Of a stretch of 6,360 bases of DNA, positions 1 to 4,656 are shown in pieces. The stretch spans positions 1 to 6,360 of the forward strand of contig JACQKJ010000073.1 in assembly GCA_016204595.1 (NCBI GenBank), in the 5' to 3' direction. A program made the position numbers and the translations under genes. Under the pieces are notes generated by a model. That model saw only the letters and a list, made by a program, of their open reading frames with translations. It did not search any database and was not told the origin of the DNA. Within the stretch, counting starts at the first letter, position 1, and each line of letters starts with the position of its first letter. This DNA is from Candidatus Komeilibacteria bacterium. GTDB lineage: Bacteria > Patescibacteriota > Patescibacteriia > UBA1558 > 2-01-FULL-52-15.

Positions 1-293
1 CCATGGAGGAGAAGTATGATTTGAGAAGTCAGATGACGAGAGCATGTAAAGCCCCACCGGCACTGATCGCCGAAGGGTTTGCTCGGAGATATCAGCCACG
101 AGGATGGAAAAAGTACATAGACGAATACATGGGAGAGTCATATGAGATGATCAATCATTTATCGGTATGCGTCGACGTATACGGAAATTATGTAAATGTG
201 GAGGTGTGTCGATCTCTCATCGAAAGATATGATATCGTGTGTCGGCGGTTGTATAAACTGCGAGAAGCGTGGAAGAATTACCACAATGGATAA
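1..293 (+). CDS. Four-helix bundle protein (23S rRNA intervening-sequence / S23 type), 5' partial
   Basis: The visible 96 residues match the conserved core of the IVS-type four-helix bundle family. The stretch SQMTRACKAPPALIAEGFARR corresponds to the family's 'sQirRAa.siPaNIAEGfgR' helix junction, followed by the acidic/aromatic helix ESYEMINHLSVCVDVYG and a last helix rich in Arg and Tyr. Family members usually have about 115-125 residues, and the missing part is N-terminal. The ATG at position 3 therefore probably codes an internal Met, and the gene begins outside the window; the two bases before it fit a Pro codon, as expected in the family. These small proteins form oligomers and were first seen in 23S rRNA intervening sequences, but in CPR genomes they are usually free-standing and of unknown function. 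No rRNA is visible here. The family call is good; the role is unknown. Confidence 0.8.
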   Translation, partial: MEEKYDLRSQMTRACKAPPALIAEGFARRYQPRGWKKYIDEYMGESYEMINHLSVCVDVYGNYVNVEVCRSLIERYDIVCRRLYKLREAWKNYHNG

Positions 294-349
294 CTAGTTT
301 CTTATTTCTGATATCCTAACTGACCTCAGTCTCCCGACAACCGCTTTTA

Positions 350-377
350 TTAACTAATTTCCAACTGTTCGCATAAT
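350..377 (+). promoter_or_regulatory. Possible promoter of the C39-like peptidase gene
   Basis: A CATAAT hexamer (372-377, 5 of 6 to the -10 consensus) stands 16 bp after TTAACT (350-355, 4 of 6 to the -35 consensus). It would start transcription near 384, only about 9 nt before the ATG at 393. No Shine-Dalgarno sequence is visible, so the message would have almost no leader. The region is AT-rich and the -35 is weak, so a chance match is possible. Confidence 0.35.
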
Positions 378-392
378 TATTTTCATGTTACT

Positions 393-1211
393 ATGTATTT
401 CATGAAACGTTTTTGGGTATTCATAGCTATCGTCATTCTCGGAGGGGTTGTTTTTTTTGAACGGACTGCGATACGCGATCTCGTTTCTTCTGTTTCGAAA
501 GAACCATTGCCGATCGCGGTAACGTATCGAGAAGCATCCGGACAGCCGACATCAACGGTCAAGGACGTGGTGGATGTACAAAGGCCCGCACCGCAGACCG
601 CGCCAGCTCCGACGGCAAATACGAATAAGCCGTTGGTGACAGTCACCAACAAAGCGCTCAACCTTGCGGTACCATTTCAATCACAAGCTCCATTTGGTGA
701 CTGGTCAGAGCCGTATGAGAATGGATGCGAAGAGGCCTCGATTATCATGGTTGACTATTATCTTCGGGCGGCTTCGCTTTCCAATCAACAGATGAAGGAT
801 GCGATCGATGCACAAGTCGCCTGGCAGGTTCAAAACTGGAATGGTCATGAAGATCTATCGATCGAGAAAGTTGTCGAGCTTGCTAAAGCGTTTTATCCTG
901 ATTATACGATGCAGATTTTACCGAACCTGACGCCCGAGACGATCAAGCAACAGCTGGTGCTGGGAAGGCCGGTGATCGCGCCATCGGCCGGCCGCGAGCT
1001 TGGCAATCCGAATTTTAGAGGCCAAGGGCCTCTTTACCATATGCTCGTTGTGAAAGGGTACACGGCTGACGGAAAATTCATCACCAACGATCCAGGAACG
1101 CGCAACGGCGCCGACTATGTGTATACGTCGTCGGTCTTGATGAACGCGATCAATGATTGGGGAAAAACTGGTTTGAGCGGGGAGAAGACAGGGTTGGTGA
1201 TGTATAAGTGA
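393..1211 (+). CDS. Membrane-anchored C39-like cysteine peptidase family protein
   Basis: This 272-residue protein has three parts. A basic-flanked hydrophobic segment (residues 7-22) acts as signal peptide or membrane anchor. A Pro/Thr/Ala-rich linker spans about 35-88. A papain-like domain of the Peptidase_C39_2 type (C39-like) runs from about 91 to the end. The likely catalytic set is visible: Gln98 in VPFQSQAP (oxyanion hole), Cys112 in ENGCEEAS, His216 in LYHMLVVKGY and Asp233 in TNDPGTRNG. The domain should face outside the cytoplasmic membrane and may cleave peptides or process cell-surface proteins; the substrate is unknown. No ABC transporter is fused or adjacent, so this is not a bacteriocin-exporter C39. 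The start is at 393, but the ATG at 402 (MKRFWVF) is almost as good and keeps the anchor. The gene is convergent with the HU gene and ends before a shared terminator. The family call is firm; activity is inferred from conserved residues. Confidence 0.85.
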   Translation: MYFMKRFWVFIAIVILGGVVFFERTAIRDLVSSVSKEPLPIAVTYREASGQPTSTVKDVVDVQRPAPQTAPAPTANTNKPLVTVTNKALNLAVPFQSQAPFGDWSEPYENGCEEASIIMVDYYLRAASLSNQQMKDAIDAQVAWQVQNWNGHEDLSIEKVVELAKAFYPDYTMQILPNLTPETIKQQLVLGRPVIAPSAGRELGNPNFRGQGPLYHMLVVKGYTADGKFITNDPGTRNGADYVYTSSVLMNAINDWGKTGLSGEKTGLVMYK

Positions 1212-1236
1212 CCACGCCACCTAAAATTCTAGAAAT

Positions 1237-1301
1237 GGTCATCCCGAGCGTAATTGAGTCCCCGCCCAAGGCGGGTGCGCCTAGGGCGCAGAGGGATCCC
1301 C
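1237..1301. repeat. Dispersed palindromic repeat, copy A, with two tandem perfect hairpins
   Basis: The unit begins GGTCATCCCGAGCG and ends GAGGGATCCCC, the signature of short intergenic repeats common in CPR and some other bacteria. Its middle holds two adjacent perfect stem-loops, each with a 6-bp stem and a 3-nt loop: CCCGCC/GGCGGG (1261-1266 with 1270-1275) and TGCGCC/GGCGCA (1276-1281 with 1285-1290). It lies in the gap between the convergent C39-like and HU genes and codes for nothing visible. Confidence 0.6.
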
Positions 1302-1334
1302 ATGAGCTATCAACATGCTTGTTTACCTCTCAAC

Positions 1335-1372
1335 GGGATTGCCACGTCGTCGTGCCTCCTCCTCGCAATGAC
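1335..1372 (-). repeat. Dispersed palindromic repeat, copy B (GTCATTGCGAG...CGTGGCAATCCC)
   Basis: Read on the minus strand, this unit starts GTCATTGCGAG (1362-1372) and ends CGTGGCAATCCC (1335-1346). The same two end blocks flank a different centre at 6290-6332. The ends carry ATTGC/GCAAT as an inverted pair, and the centre has a CACG/CGTG stem (1343-1346 with 1351-1354). It is an intergenic, non-coding repeat of the same general kind as copy A. Confidence 0.65.
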
Positions 1373-1385
1373 GGAAATTAAAATA

Positions 1386-1401
1386 GCTCGGTCGAGATGA
1401 C
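1386..1401 (-). repeat. Probable half copy of the dispersed repeat family
   Basis: The minus strand reads GTCATCTCGACCGAGC here, resembling the opening block of this repeat class, but no matching end block follows. It lies just before the terminator. The match is short, so it may be a decayed copy or chance. Confidence 0.3.
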
Positions 1402-1403
1402 GA

Positions 1404-1438
1404 TAAAACAAAAAACGGGGCGCGCGCTCCGTTTTTTT
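1404..1438 (-). terminator. Bidirectional intrinsic terminator between the HU and C39-like genes
   Basis: A GC-rich stem (CGGGGC at 1416-1421 with GCTCCG at 1426-1431, one G-U pair on the plus strand) is flanked by an A-run at 1410-1415 and a T-run at 1432-1438. On the minus strand the hairpin is followed by TTTTTTGTTTT, starting within 10 nt of the HU stop codon. On the plus strand the T-run terminates transcripts coming from the C39-like gene. It closes the minus-strand gene block. Confidence 0.85.
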
Positions 1439-1442
1439 AAAG

Positions 1443-1727
1443 TTACATTTTGCCTTTGAGCGAATCCTTCAAATTCTTGCCTGCCTTGAATTTCGGGACC
1501 GTGACCGCGGGGATCTGAATGCGTTCCTCGGGGTTCTGCGGGTTCACGCCCATGCGGGCAGAACGCTGCCTGGCAGAGAACGAGCCGAATCCGGCAAGGG
1601 TTACTTCTTCGCCTTTTTTCAGATTCTCGATGACCGTTGTTTCAAATGTTTCGATGACCGTTTCCACGTCCTTCTTGGGGATCGAAGTTTTGCCGGCAAT
1701 GGTCTCTATGAGAGTGGCTTTGTTCAT
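1443..1727 (-). CDS. hup: HU-family DNA-binding protein
   Basis: This 94-residue protein has the usual length and full fold of HU. The N-terminal helix pair (MNKATLIETIAGKTSIPKK) drives dimerisation. GFGSFSARQRSAR lies around residues 46-58. The DNA-binding arm follows, with the intercalating proline in VNPQNPEE (Pro63), and then the terminal VPKFKAGKNLKDSL helix. It should bend and compact DNA as a homodimer in the nucleoid. IHF subunits share the fold, but the arm and general sequence fit HU better. The gene lies 23 bp after ymdB on the same strand, with its own strong Shine-Dalgarno sequence, and is followed directly by a terminator. It is therefore the last cistron of this transcript and may also have a promoter inside ymdB that I cannot see. 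Confidence 0.95.
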   Translation of the reverse strand: MNKATLIETIAGKTSIPKKDVETVIETFETTVIENLKKGEEVTLAGFGSFSARQRSARMGVNPQNPEERIQIPAVTVPKFKAGKNLKDSLKGKM

Positions 1728-1730
1728 ATG

Positions 1731-1737
1731 TTTCCTT
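1731..1737 (-). promoter_or_regulatory. Shine-Dalgarno sequence of the HU gene
   Basis: The minus strand reads GGAAAGGAAACAT before the ATG at 1727, giving an AAGGAAA core with suitable spacing. It is one of the two clear ribosome binding sites in the window and fits the high expression expected for HU. Confidence 0.7.
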
Positions 1738-1750
1738 TCCCCAGAAGGGT

Positions 1751-2560
1751 TTAGTTAATGGTTAGGTATTCCTGTACCTGCTTTATCATTGTACAATGTC
1801 CAGTTTTCGGGTCAAGTTCGCAATAAATAGCGTTGAGCCAGGATGGGCCTGATTCCGGATACTCAAAAGTTTTCTTGTTGCCTAAAAAACGGTCAATAAT
1901 AACGTGTTTATCCACGCCCAGGACCGAGTCATTGGAGCCGGTCATGCCGATGTCGGTGATGAATCCGGTGCCGCCTGCAAGGATGCGCGCGTCGGCAGTG
2001 GGGATATGCGTGTGCGTGCCGTAGACGACCGACGCGCGTCCGTCGGCGTAGAATCCCATGGCTCCTTTTTCGCTGGTCATCTCCGCATGGAAGTCGAGCA
2101 GCAGAAGTTTCGGTTTGCCGAAGCCGTCATAGAGCTGGTCAAATGCCAGGAACGGGCTGCCGATACCTTCTTCGTTCATCCCGAGCTGTCCCTCGAGACT
2201 GATGATATGGAGCGTTTCTCCTGCCACTTTCAGGGAAGCGGACGCAAGCAGAGCCACGGTGCGCGGGTCGTTCGCAGGCAGTGCCAATGCAAAACTCCCG
2301 CGTATTTCATCGCTTGTCGGGTCTTCTTTTTTCCACGCGTGGTTGCCGCCGGTAAACGCGGTAACCCCCAGTTCGGAAAGTTCGGTCAGTGTTTTTTTCG
2401 TGACGCCCTTGCCGTGCGCGAGATTCTCAATATTGGCGATGACCGCATCGGGCTTATATTTTTTCTGCAACATCGGAAGAATCTCGGCAAGTACTTTTCT
2501 GCCGAGTTTCGCAACGACGTCCCCTATCAAGATGAGTTTAATATGCCGAAGATTTTGCAT
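1751..2560 (-). CDS. ymdB: YmdB-family metallophosphoesterase (TIGR00282 type)
   Basis: This 269-residue protein matches YmdB in length and motif order. Visible are IGDVV (Asp14), IANIENLAHGKG (Glu45, Asn46), GGNHAW (Asn73, His74), LLDFHAE (His158), GTHTHIPTAD (His183, His185) and ITDIGMTG. Together these supply the expected ligands of a two-metal phosphodiesterase centre. Bacillus subtilis YmdB hydrolyses cyclic nucleotides and affects biofilm formation and RNA metabolism; the substrate here is unknown. Two familiar positions differ: the Gly of 'NGEN' is Ile44, and the Asp usually after 'NHxW' is Lys77. The gene follows rny, the same order as in Bacillus, after a 98-bp gap of RNA-like structure. 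Its ATG has no good Shine-Dalgarno sequence and sits in one arm of a potential hairpin. The family call is strong. Confidence 0.93.
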   Translation of the reverse strand: MQNLRHIKLILIGDVVAKLGRKVLAEILPMLQKKYKPDAVIANIENLAHGKGVTKKTLTELSELGVTAFTGGNHAWKKEDPTSDEIRGSFALALPANDPRTVALLASASLKVAGETLHIISLEGQLGMNEEGIGSPFLAFDQLYDGFGKPKLLLLDFHAEMTSEKGAMGFYADGRASVVYGTHTHIPTADARILAGGTGFITDIGMTGSNDSVLGVDKHVIIDRFLGNKKTFEYPESGPSWLNAIYCELDPKTGHCTMIKQVQEYLTIN

Positions 2561-2578
2561 TGGTTCTTAAAATGCAAA
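2554..2578 (-). promoter_or_regulatory. Inverted repeat overlapping the ymdB start codon
   Basis: TTTGCATT (2554-2561) and AATGCAAA (2571-2578) form a perfect 8-bp inverted repeat with a 9-nt loop. In the minus-strand mRNA the AUG of ymdB lies in the 3' arm, and the weak AAGAACC ribosome-site candidate lies in the loop. Folding would hide the start codon, suggesting translational control. The stem is AT-rich and only moderately stable. Confidence 0.45.
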
Positions 2579-2590
2579 GCGTTAACGAAG

Positions 2591-2658
2591 CCCTGTACCG
2601 GAGCGACCTGCCCTGTAATGAAGCAAAGCTTCTATTACAGGGAGCGACTGGTGCAGGG
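2591..2658 (-). repeat. Nested hairpin element in the rny-ymdB gap
   Basis: The inner stem pairs CCCTGTAAT (2611-2619) with ATTACAGGG (2634-2642) and continues as GAAGC/GCTTC around an AAA loop, giving 14 bp with one bulged base. An outer stem pairs CCCTGTACC (2591-2599) with GGTGCAGGG (2650-2658), with one wobble pair. The internal loop holds GGAGCGAC on both sides as a direct repeat (2600-2607 and 2641-2648). The structure begins immediately after the rny stop codon. No T-run follows on the minus strand, so it is unlikely to be a simple intrinsic terminator. A processing or stability element, or a dispersed palindromic repeat, fits better. Confidence 0.6.
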
Positions 2659-4185
2659 TTACCGGGCATACTCCGTGATGCGCATTTCGCGTATCAGCGT
2701 TACTTTCACTTCACCGGGATATTTGAGTTCAGCTTCGATCTTGTTCGCGATGTCACGGGCAAGTTTCTTTGCAGAGTAGTCATCTATCTTTTCGGGGGTT
2801 ACGAAAACGCGGATCTCGCGGCCGGCCTGGATGGCATAGCTTTTCTCAATCCCTTCGAACGAATTGGCAACGCCTTCGAGTTCCTCAAGGCGCTGGATGT
2901 AATTTTCATAACTGTCTTTGCGCGCGCCTGGTCGCGAGCCGGAAATGGCGTCGCCGCATTTGACGATGATTCCTTCAATGGTTTTGGGCTGATCTTCATG
3001 ATGAGCGATAGCCATGTAGGCGACTTCCTCGGGAAGACCGAATTTTTTCATGAGATCATAACCGATCTCCGGATGTCCGCCCTGCACTTCATGGTCCAGG
3101 GCTTTGCCGATATCGTGGAGGAGCCCGCCCTTTTTGCAGACGGCGACGTTAGCGCCGAGTTCATGCGCCAACATGCTTGAGACATGCGATACTTCGAGCG
3201 CGTGCCGCAGCTGATTCTGGCCGTAGCTGGTGCGGTATTTGAGCCTGCCCAGGATCTGGATGAGCTTCGGATCAAGACCGACAACGCCCGCCTCGTAGGC
3301 CGCGTCCTCGCCTGCTTTGATGATGTCCATCGCGAGCTCTTTCTTGCTCTGTGCTACGACTTCCTCGATGCGGGCAGGATGAATACGTCCGTCGACGATG
3401 AGTTTGTCGAGGACGCGCTTTGCCAGGTGTCTGCGGATGGGGGAGAAACCGGATACCATGATGCTGTCCGGCGTGTCATCAACGATGATCTCGACGCCGG
3501 TCAGGTTTTCAACGGTTTTGATGTTGCGGCCTTCTCGTCCGATGATGCGGCCTTTCATTTCTTCGTTTGGAATGGTCACGATCGTCGTGGTGCTTTCAGC
3601 CGTGTGCGACGAAGCGACGCGTTGCATCACCTGCGCGAGCATGTTCTTCGCGCGCTGCTCCAGGTCTTCGGACGCCTGGTTTTCCAATTTGCGGATCCGG
3701 CCAAGCAGCTCATCCTTCATGGATGTCTCCACATTATGTAGCAAAAGATCTTTGGCTTCCTGCTGGGACAGCTGCGCTACCGACTCAAGTTTTGCGACCT
3801 GCTGTTCCTTAATCTTTTTAACTTCCTCCTTGGCCGCTTCGAGTTTCTCCATGTGCTCGCTCAGCTTCTGCTGTTTCGACTCGAACTCCAGGATCTTGTT
3901 GTCGAACATCGACTCGCGTTTTTCAATGCGGCCTTGCATGTCCTGCATTTCGCGCCGGCGTTCCTTTTCCTCGATTTTCGCGTCCTCGATTATCTGGAGA
4001 GCCGTATTCTTCGCTTCCAGCAGATATTCACGTTGCTTATCTTTGGCGTCCTCCAAAAGCGTATGTGCCTTCTTTTCAGAGCGCGACAAAACGTCCTTGA
4101 GGAGGATTTTCTTGATGAAGTAGCCCAAGATCAGGCCGACGATGAGTCCGCCCGTGAGCAACCCCAGCTCTACTATGTAATACAT
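2659..4185 (-). CDS. rny: Ribonuclease Y
   Basis: The 508 residues match RNase Y in length and domain order. A single N-terminal membrane helix covers about residues 4-25. A long charged coiled coil covers about 30-195. A KH RNA-binding domain contains GRIIGREGRNIKTVE (212-226) and VDDTPDSIMVSGF. An HD hydrolase domain has His328 (RHALEVSH), His357-Asp358 (LLHDIGKALDHE), His371, His395-His396 (AIAHHED) and Asp412 (KCGDAISGSRPGARKDSYE). The conserved tail LAR.IA..IE.EL.YPGEVKVT.IRE follows. RNase Y is a membrane-bound endoribonuclease that starts mRNA decay. The start is supported by a GAGGA site 8 nt upstream and by the membrane helix. ymdB follows, as in Bacillus. The gene probably has its own promoter near 4461-4489, giving a leader of about 270 nt, because a 471-bp gap separates it from clpP. 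Confidence 0.97.
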   Translation of the reverse strand: MYYIVELGLLTGGLIVGLILGYFIKKILLKDVLSRSEKKAHTLLEDAKDKQREYLLEAKNTALQIIEDAKIEEKERRREMQDMQGRIEKRESMFDNKILEFESKQQKLSEHMEKLEAAKEEVKKIKEQQVAKLESVAQLSQQEAKDLLLHNVETSMKDELLGRIRKLENQASEDLEQRAKNMLAQVMQRVASSHTAESTTTIVTIPNEEMKGRIIGREGRNIKTVENLTGVEIIVDDTPDSIMVSGFSPIRRHLAKRVLDKLIVDGRIHPARIEEVVAQSKKELAMDIIKAGEDAAYEAGVVGLDPKLIQILGRLKYRTSYGQNQLRHALEVSHVSSMLAHELGANVAVCKKGGLLHDIGKALDHEVQGGHPEIGYDLMKKFGLPEEVAYMAIAHHEDQPKTIEGIIVKCGDAISGSRPGARKDSYENYIQRLEELEGVANSFEGIEKSYAIQAGREIRVFVTPEKIDDYSAKKLARDIANKIEAELKYPGEVKVTLIREMRITEYAR

Positions 4186-4454
4186 AAATCAGATCCTCGT
4201 AACTGTGGAGATCGGGAAGTAGGGTTGAGTTGTAGAGACGCCAAAAGCGCGTTAGTCCGCGCGCAGGGCTCGAGCAGGCAGCGCCCGCATTACCAGACCA
4301 AGGAATGTTATCCGGCTCTGTTTAGAGGTTCCAAAACGGAGAGACATTGGTCATTTATTAAGTGCCGTTCTACACATTCGAAATACCGTTATCCCCGTAA
4401 CTCGCACTAGTCAATGCTTAAACTATTGCGTTAAATGTGTGATGCTTTCGCATC
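4186..4454 (-). other. Long untranslated leader of rny (inferred)
   Basis: If transcription starts at the promoter centred near 4475, rny has a leader of about 270 nt with no convincing gene. It contains a 5'-terminal stem-loop (4441-4454), a GCGCG/CGCGC hairpin with a 6-nt loop (4247-4262), and a 12-nt imperfect direct repeat (4391-4402 and 4193-4204) whose second copy covers the rny ribosome site. Minus-strand reading frames of 11 codons (4453-4418), 10 codons (4354-4322) and 31 codons (4347-4252) exist, but none has a ribosome site or recognisable similarity. I do not recognise a known riboswitch or tRNA here. Confidence 0.4.
4194..4198 (-). promoter_or_regulatory. Shine-Dalgarno sequence of rny
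   Basis: The minus strand carries GAGGA 8 nt before the ATG at 4185, which decides the rny start. It lies within AGTTACGAGGAT (4193-4204), an 11 of 12 copy of AGTTACGGGGAT found at 4391-4402 in the same leader. Confidence 0.65.
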
Positions 4455-4465
4455 AGCCACACATT
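4434..4465 (-). promoter_or_regulatory. Inverted repeat at the rny promoter and predicted transcript start
   Basis: The outer arms AATGTGT and ACACATT (4434-4440 and 4459-4465) flank an inner perfect GATGC/GCATC stem (4441-4445 and 4450-4454). On the minus strand the inner loop is GAAA, a GNRA tetraloop. The outer arm overlaps the proposed -10, as an operator would. The inner stem starts at the predicted first transcribed base, which would give rny mRNA a 5'-terminal hairpin. Four unpaired bases (4455-4458) interrupt the two stems on one side. Confidence 0.5.
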
Positions 4466-4489
4466 ACCACAAAGGTTTGGATAAATCAA
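4461..4489 (-). promoter_or_regulatory. Candidate rny promoter
   Basis: On the minus strand TTGATT (4484-4489, 4 of 6 to the -35 consensus) is followed after exactly 17 bp by TAATGT (4461-4466, a poor -10 match), preceded by TGTGG. The first four bases of the -35, TTGA, are one copy of the target duplication of the adjacent MITE-like element. Predicted start is near 4454. It is the best positioned promoter in the gap, but the -10 is weak. TTGACT/GATAAC at 4388-4414 is a poorer alternative with a 15-bp spacer. Confidence 0.4.
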
Positions 4490-4586
4490 CCCCGTTAGAG
4501 ATAGGCTTTTTCCGGCTCTTTCAAGTGCTCTATAAAAGCCAGCTTAACCTTATTATAAAAAGTCCTGTAGATTATCTCTAACGGGG
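4490..4586. mobile_element. MITE-like element, 97 bp, with 14-bp terminal inverted repeats and TCAA target duplication
   Basis: The ends CCCCGTTAGAGATA (4490-4503) and TATCTCTAACGGGG (4573-4586) are a perfect 14-bp inverted repeat. Each end is flanked outside by TCAA (4486-4489 and 4587-4590), as expected for a 4-bp target site duplication. The 69-bp interior is AT-rich and has no reading frame, so the element cannot encode its own transposase and would depend on one elsewhere. Inside is a smaller GGCTTTT/AAAAGCC stem (4504-4510 with 4534-4540) and a perfect TATAAT on the minus strand (4552-4557). It lies between clpP and rny, directly upstream of the proposed rny promoter. The transposase family is not identified. 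Confidence 0.65.
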
Positions 4587-4592
4587 TCAAGA

Positions 4593-4629
4593 CCCAGCAC
4601 TAGTTTGCATGCTGCAAACTAGTGCTGGG
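4593..4629 (-). other. Perfect 17-bp hairpin downstream of clpP
   Basis: CCCAGCACTAGTTTGCA (4593-4609) pairs without mismatch with 4613-4629 around a 3-nt loop. It lies 27 nt past the clpP stop codon and 6 nt from the MITE-like element. Neither strand has a T-run after the stem, so it does not look like a standard intrinsic terminator. A 3'-end stability or processing hairpin for the DHH-clpP transcript, or a remnant of another palindromic repeat, is possible. Confidence 0.6.
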
Positions 4630-4656
4630 CGGTTCGTTTCCAAAAAAACGCTCGCT

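Noticed and set aside
393..1211. Bacteriocin-processing C39 exporter
   Set aside because: There is no ATPase or multi-span transporter domain; the protein has one N-terminal anchor and a C39-like domain only.
1237..1372. CRISPR array in the repeat-rich convergent gap
   Set aside because: The units are not identical, not evenly spaced and occur in different orientations; no cas gene is present.
1904..2779. 291-codon plus-strand open frame opposite ymdB and the end of rny
   Set aside because: It is antisense to a clear YmdB gene with conserved motifs, shows no domain of its own, and crosses the structured rny-ymdB gap.
4240..4300. tRNA-like appearance (CTCGAGCCC on the minus strand; ACCAGACCA on the plus strand)
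   Set aside because: No cloverleaf can be built; an acceptor stem and anticodon arm with proper spacing are absent.
4252..4347. 31-codon minus-strand reading frame in the rny leader (begins MSLRFGTSK)
   Set aside because: No ribosome site, no recognisable similarity, and it overlaps another short frame and a GC-rich hairpin. A frame this long is expected by chance.
3853..4410. Plus-strand open frame running from the rny coding region into the gap
   Set aside because: Its first 330 bases lie opposite the RNase Y coiled-coil region, whose codon pattern explains the opening. No ribosome site or known domain.
4641..4656. Possible clpP terminator: T-run (minus strand) right after the stop codon
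   Set aside because: The seven-T run is preceded only by a very short GCGAGCG segment with no usable stem; the real hairpin is further downstream and has no T-run.
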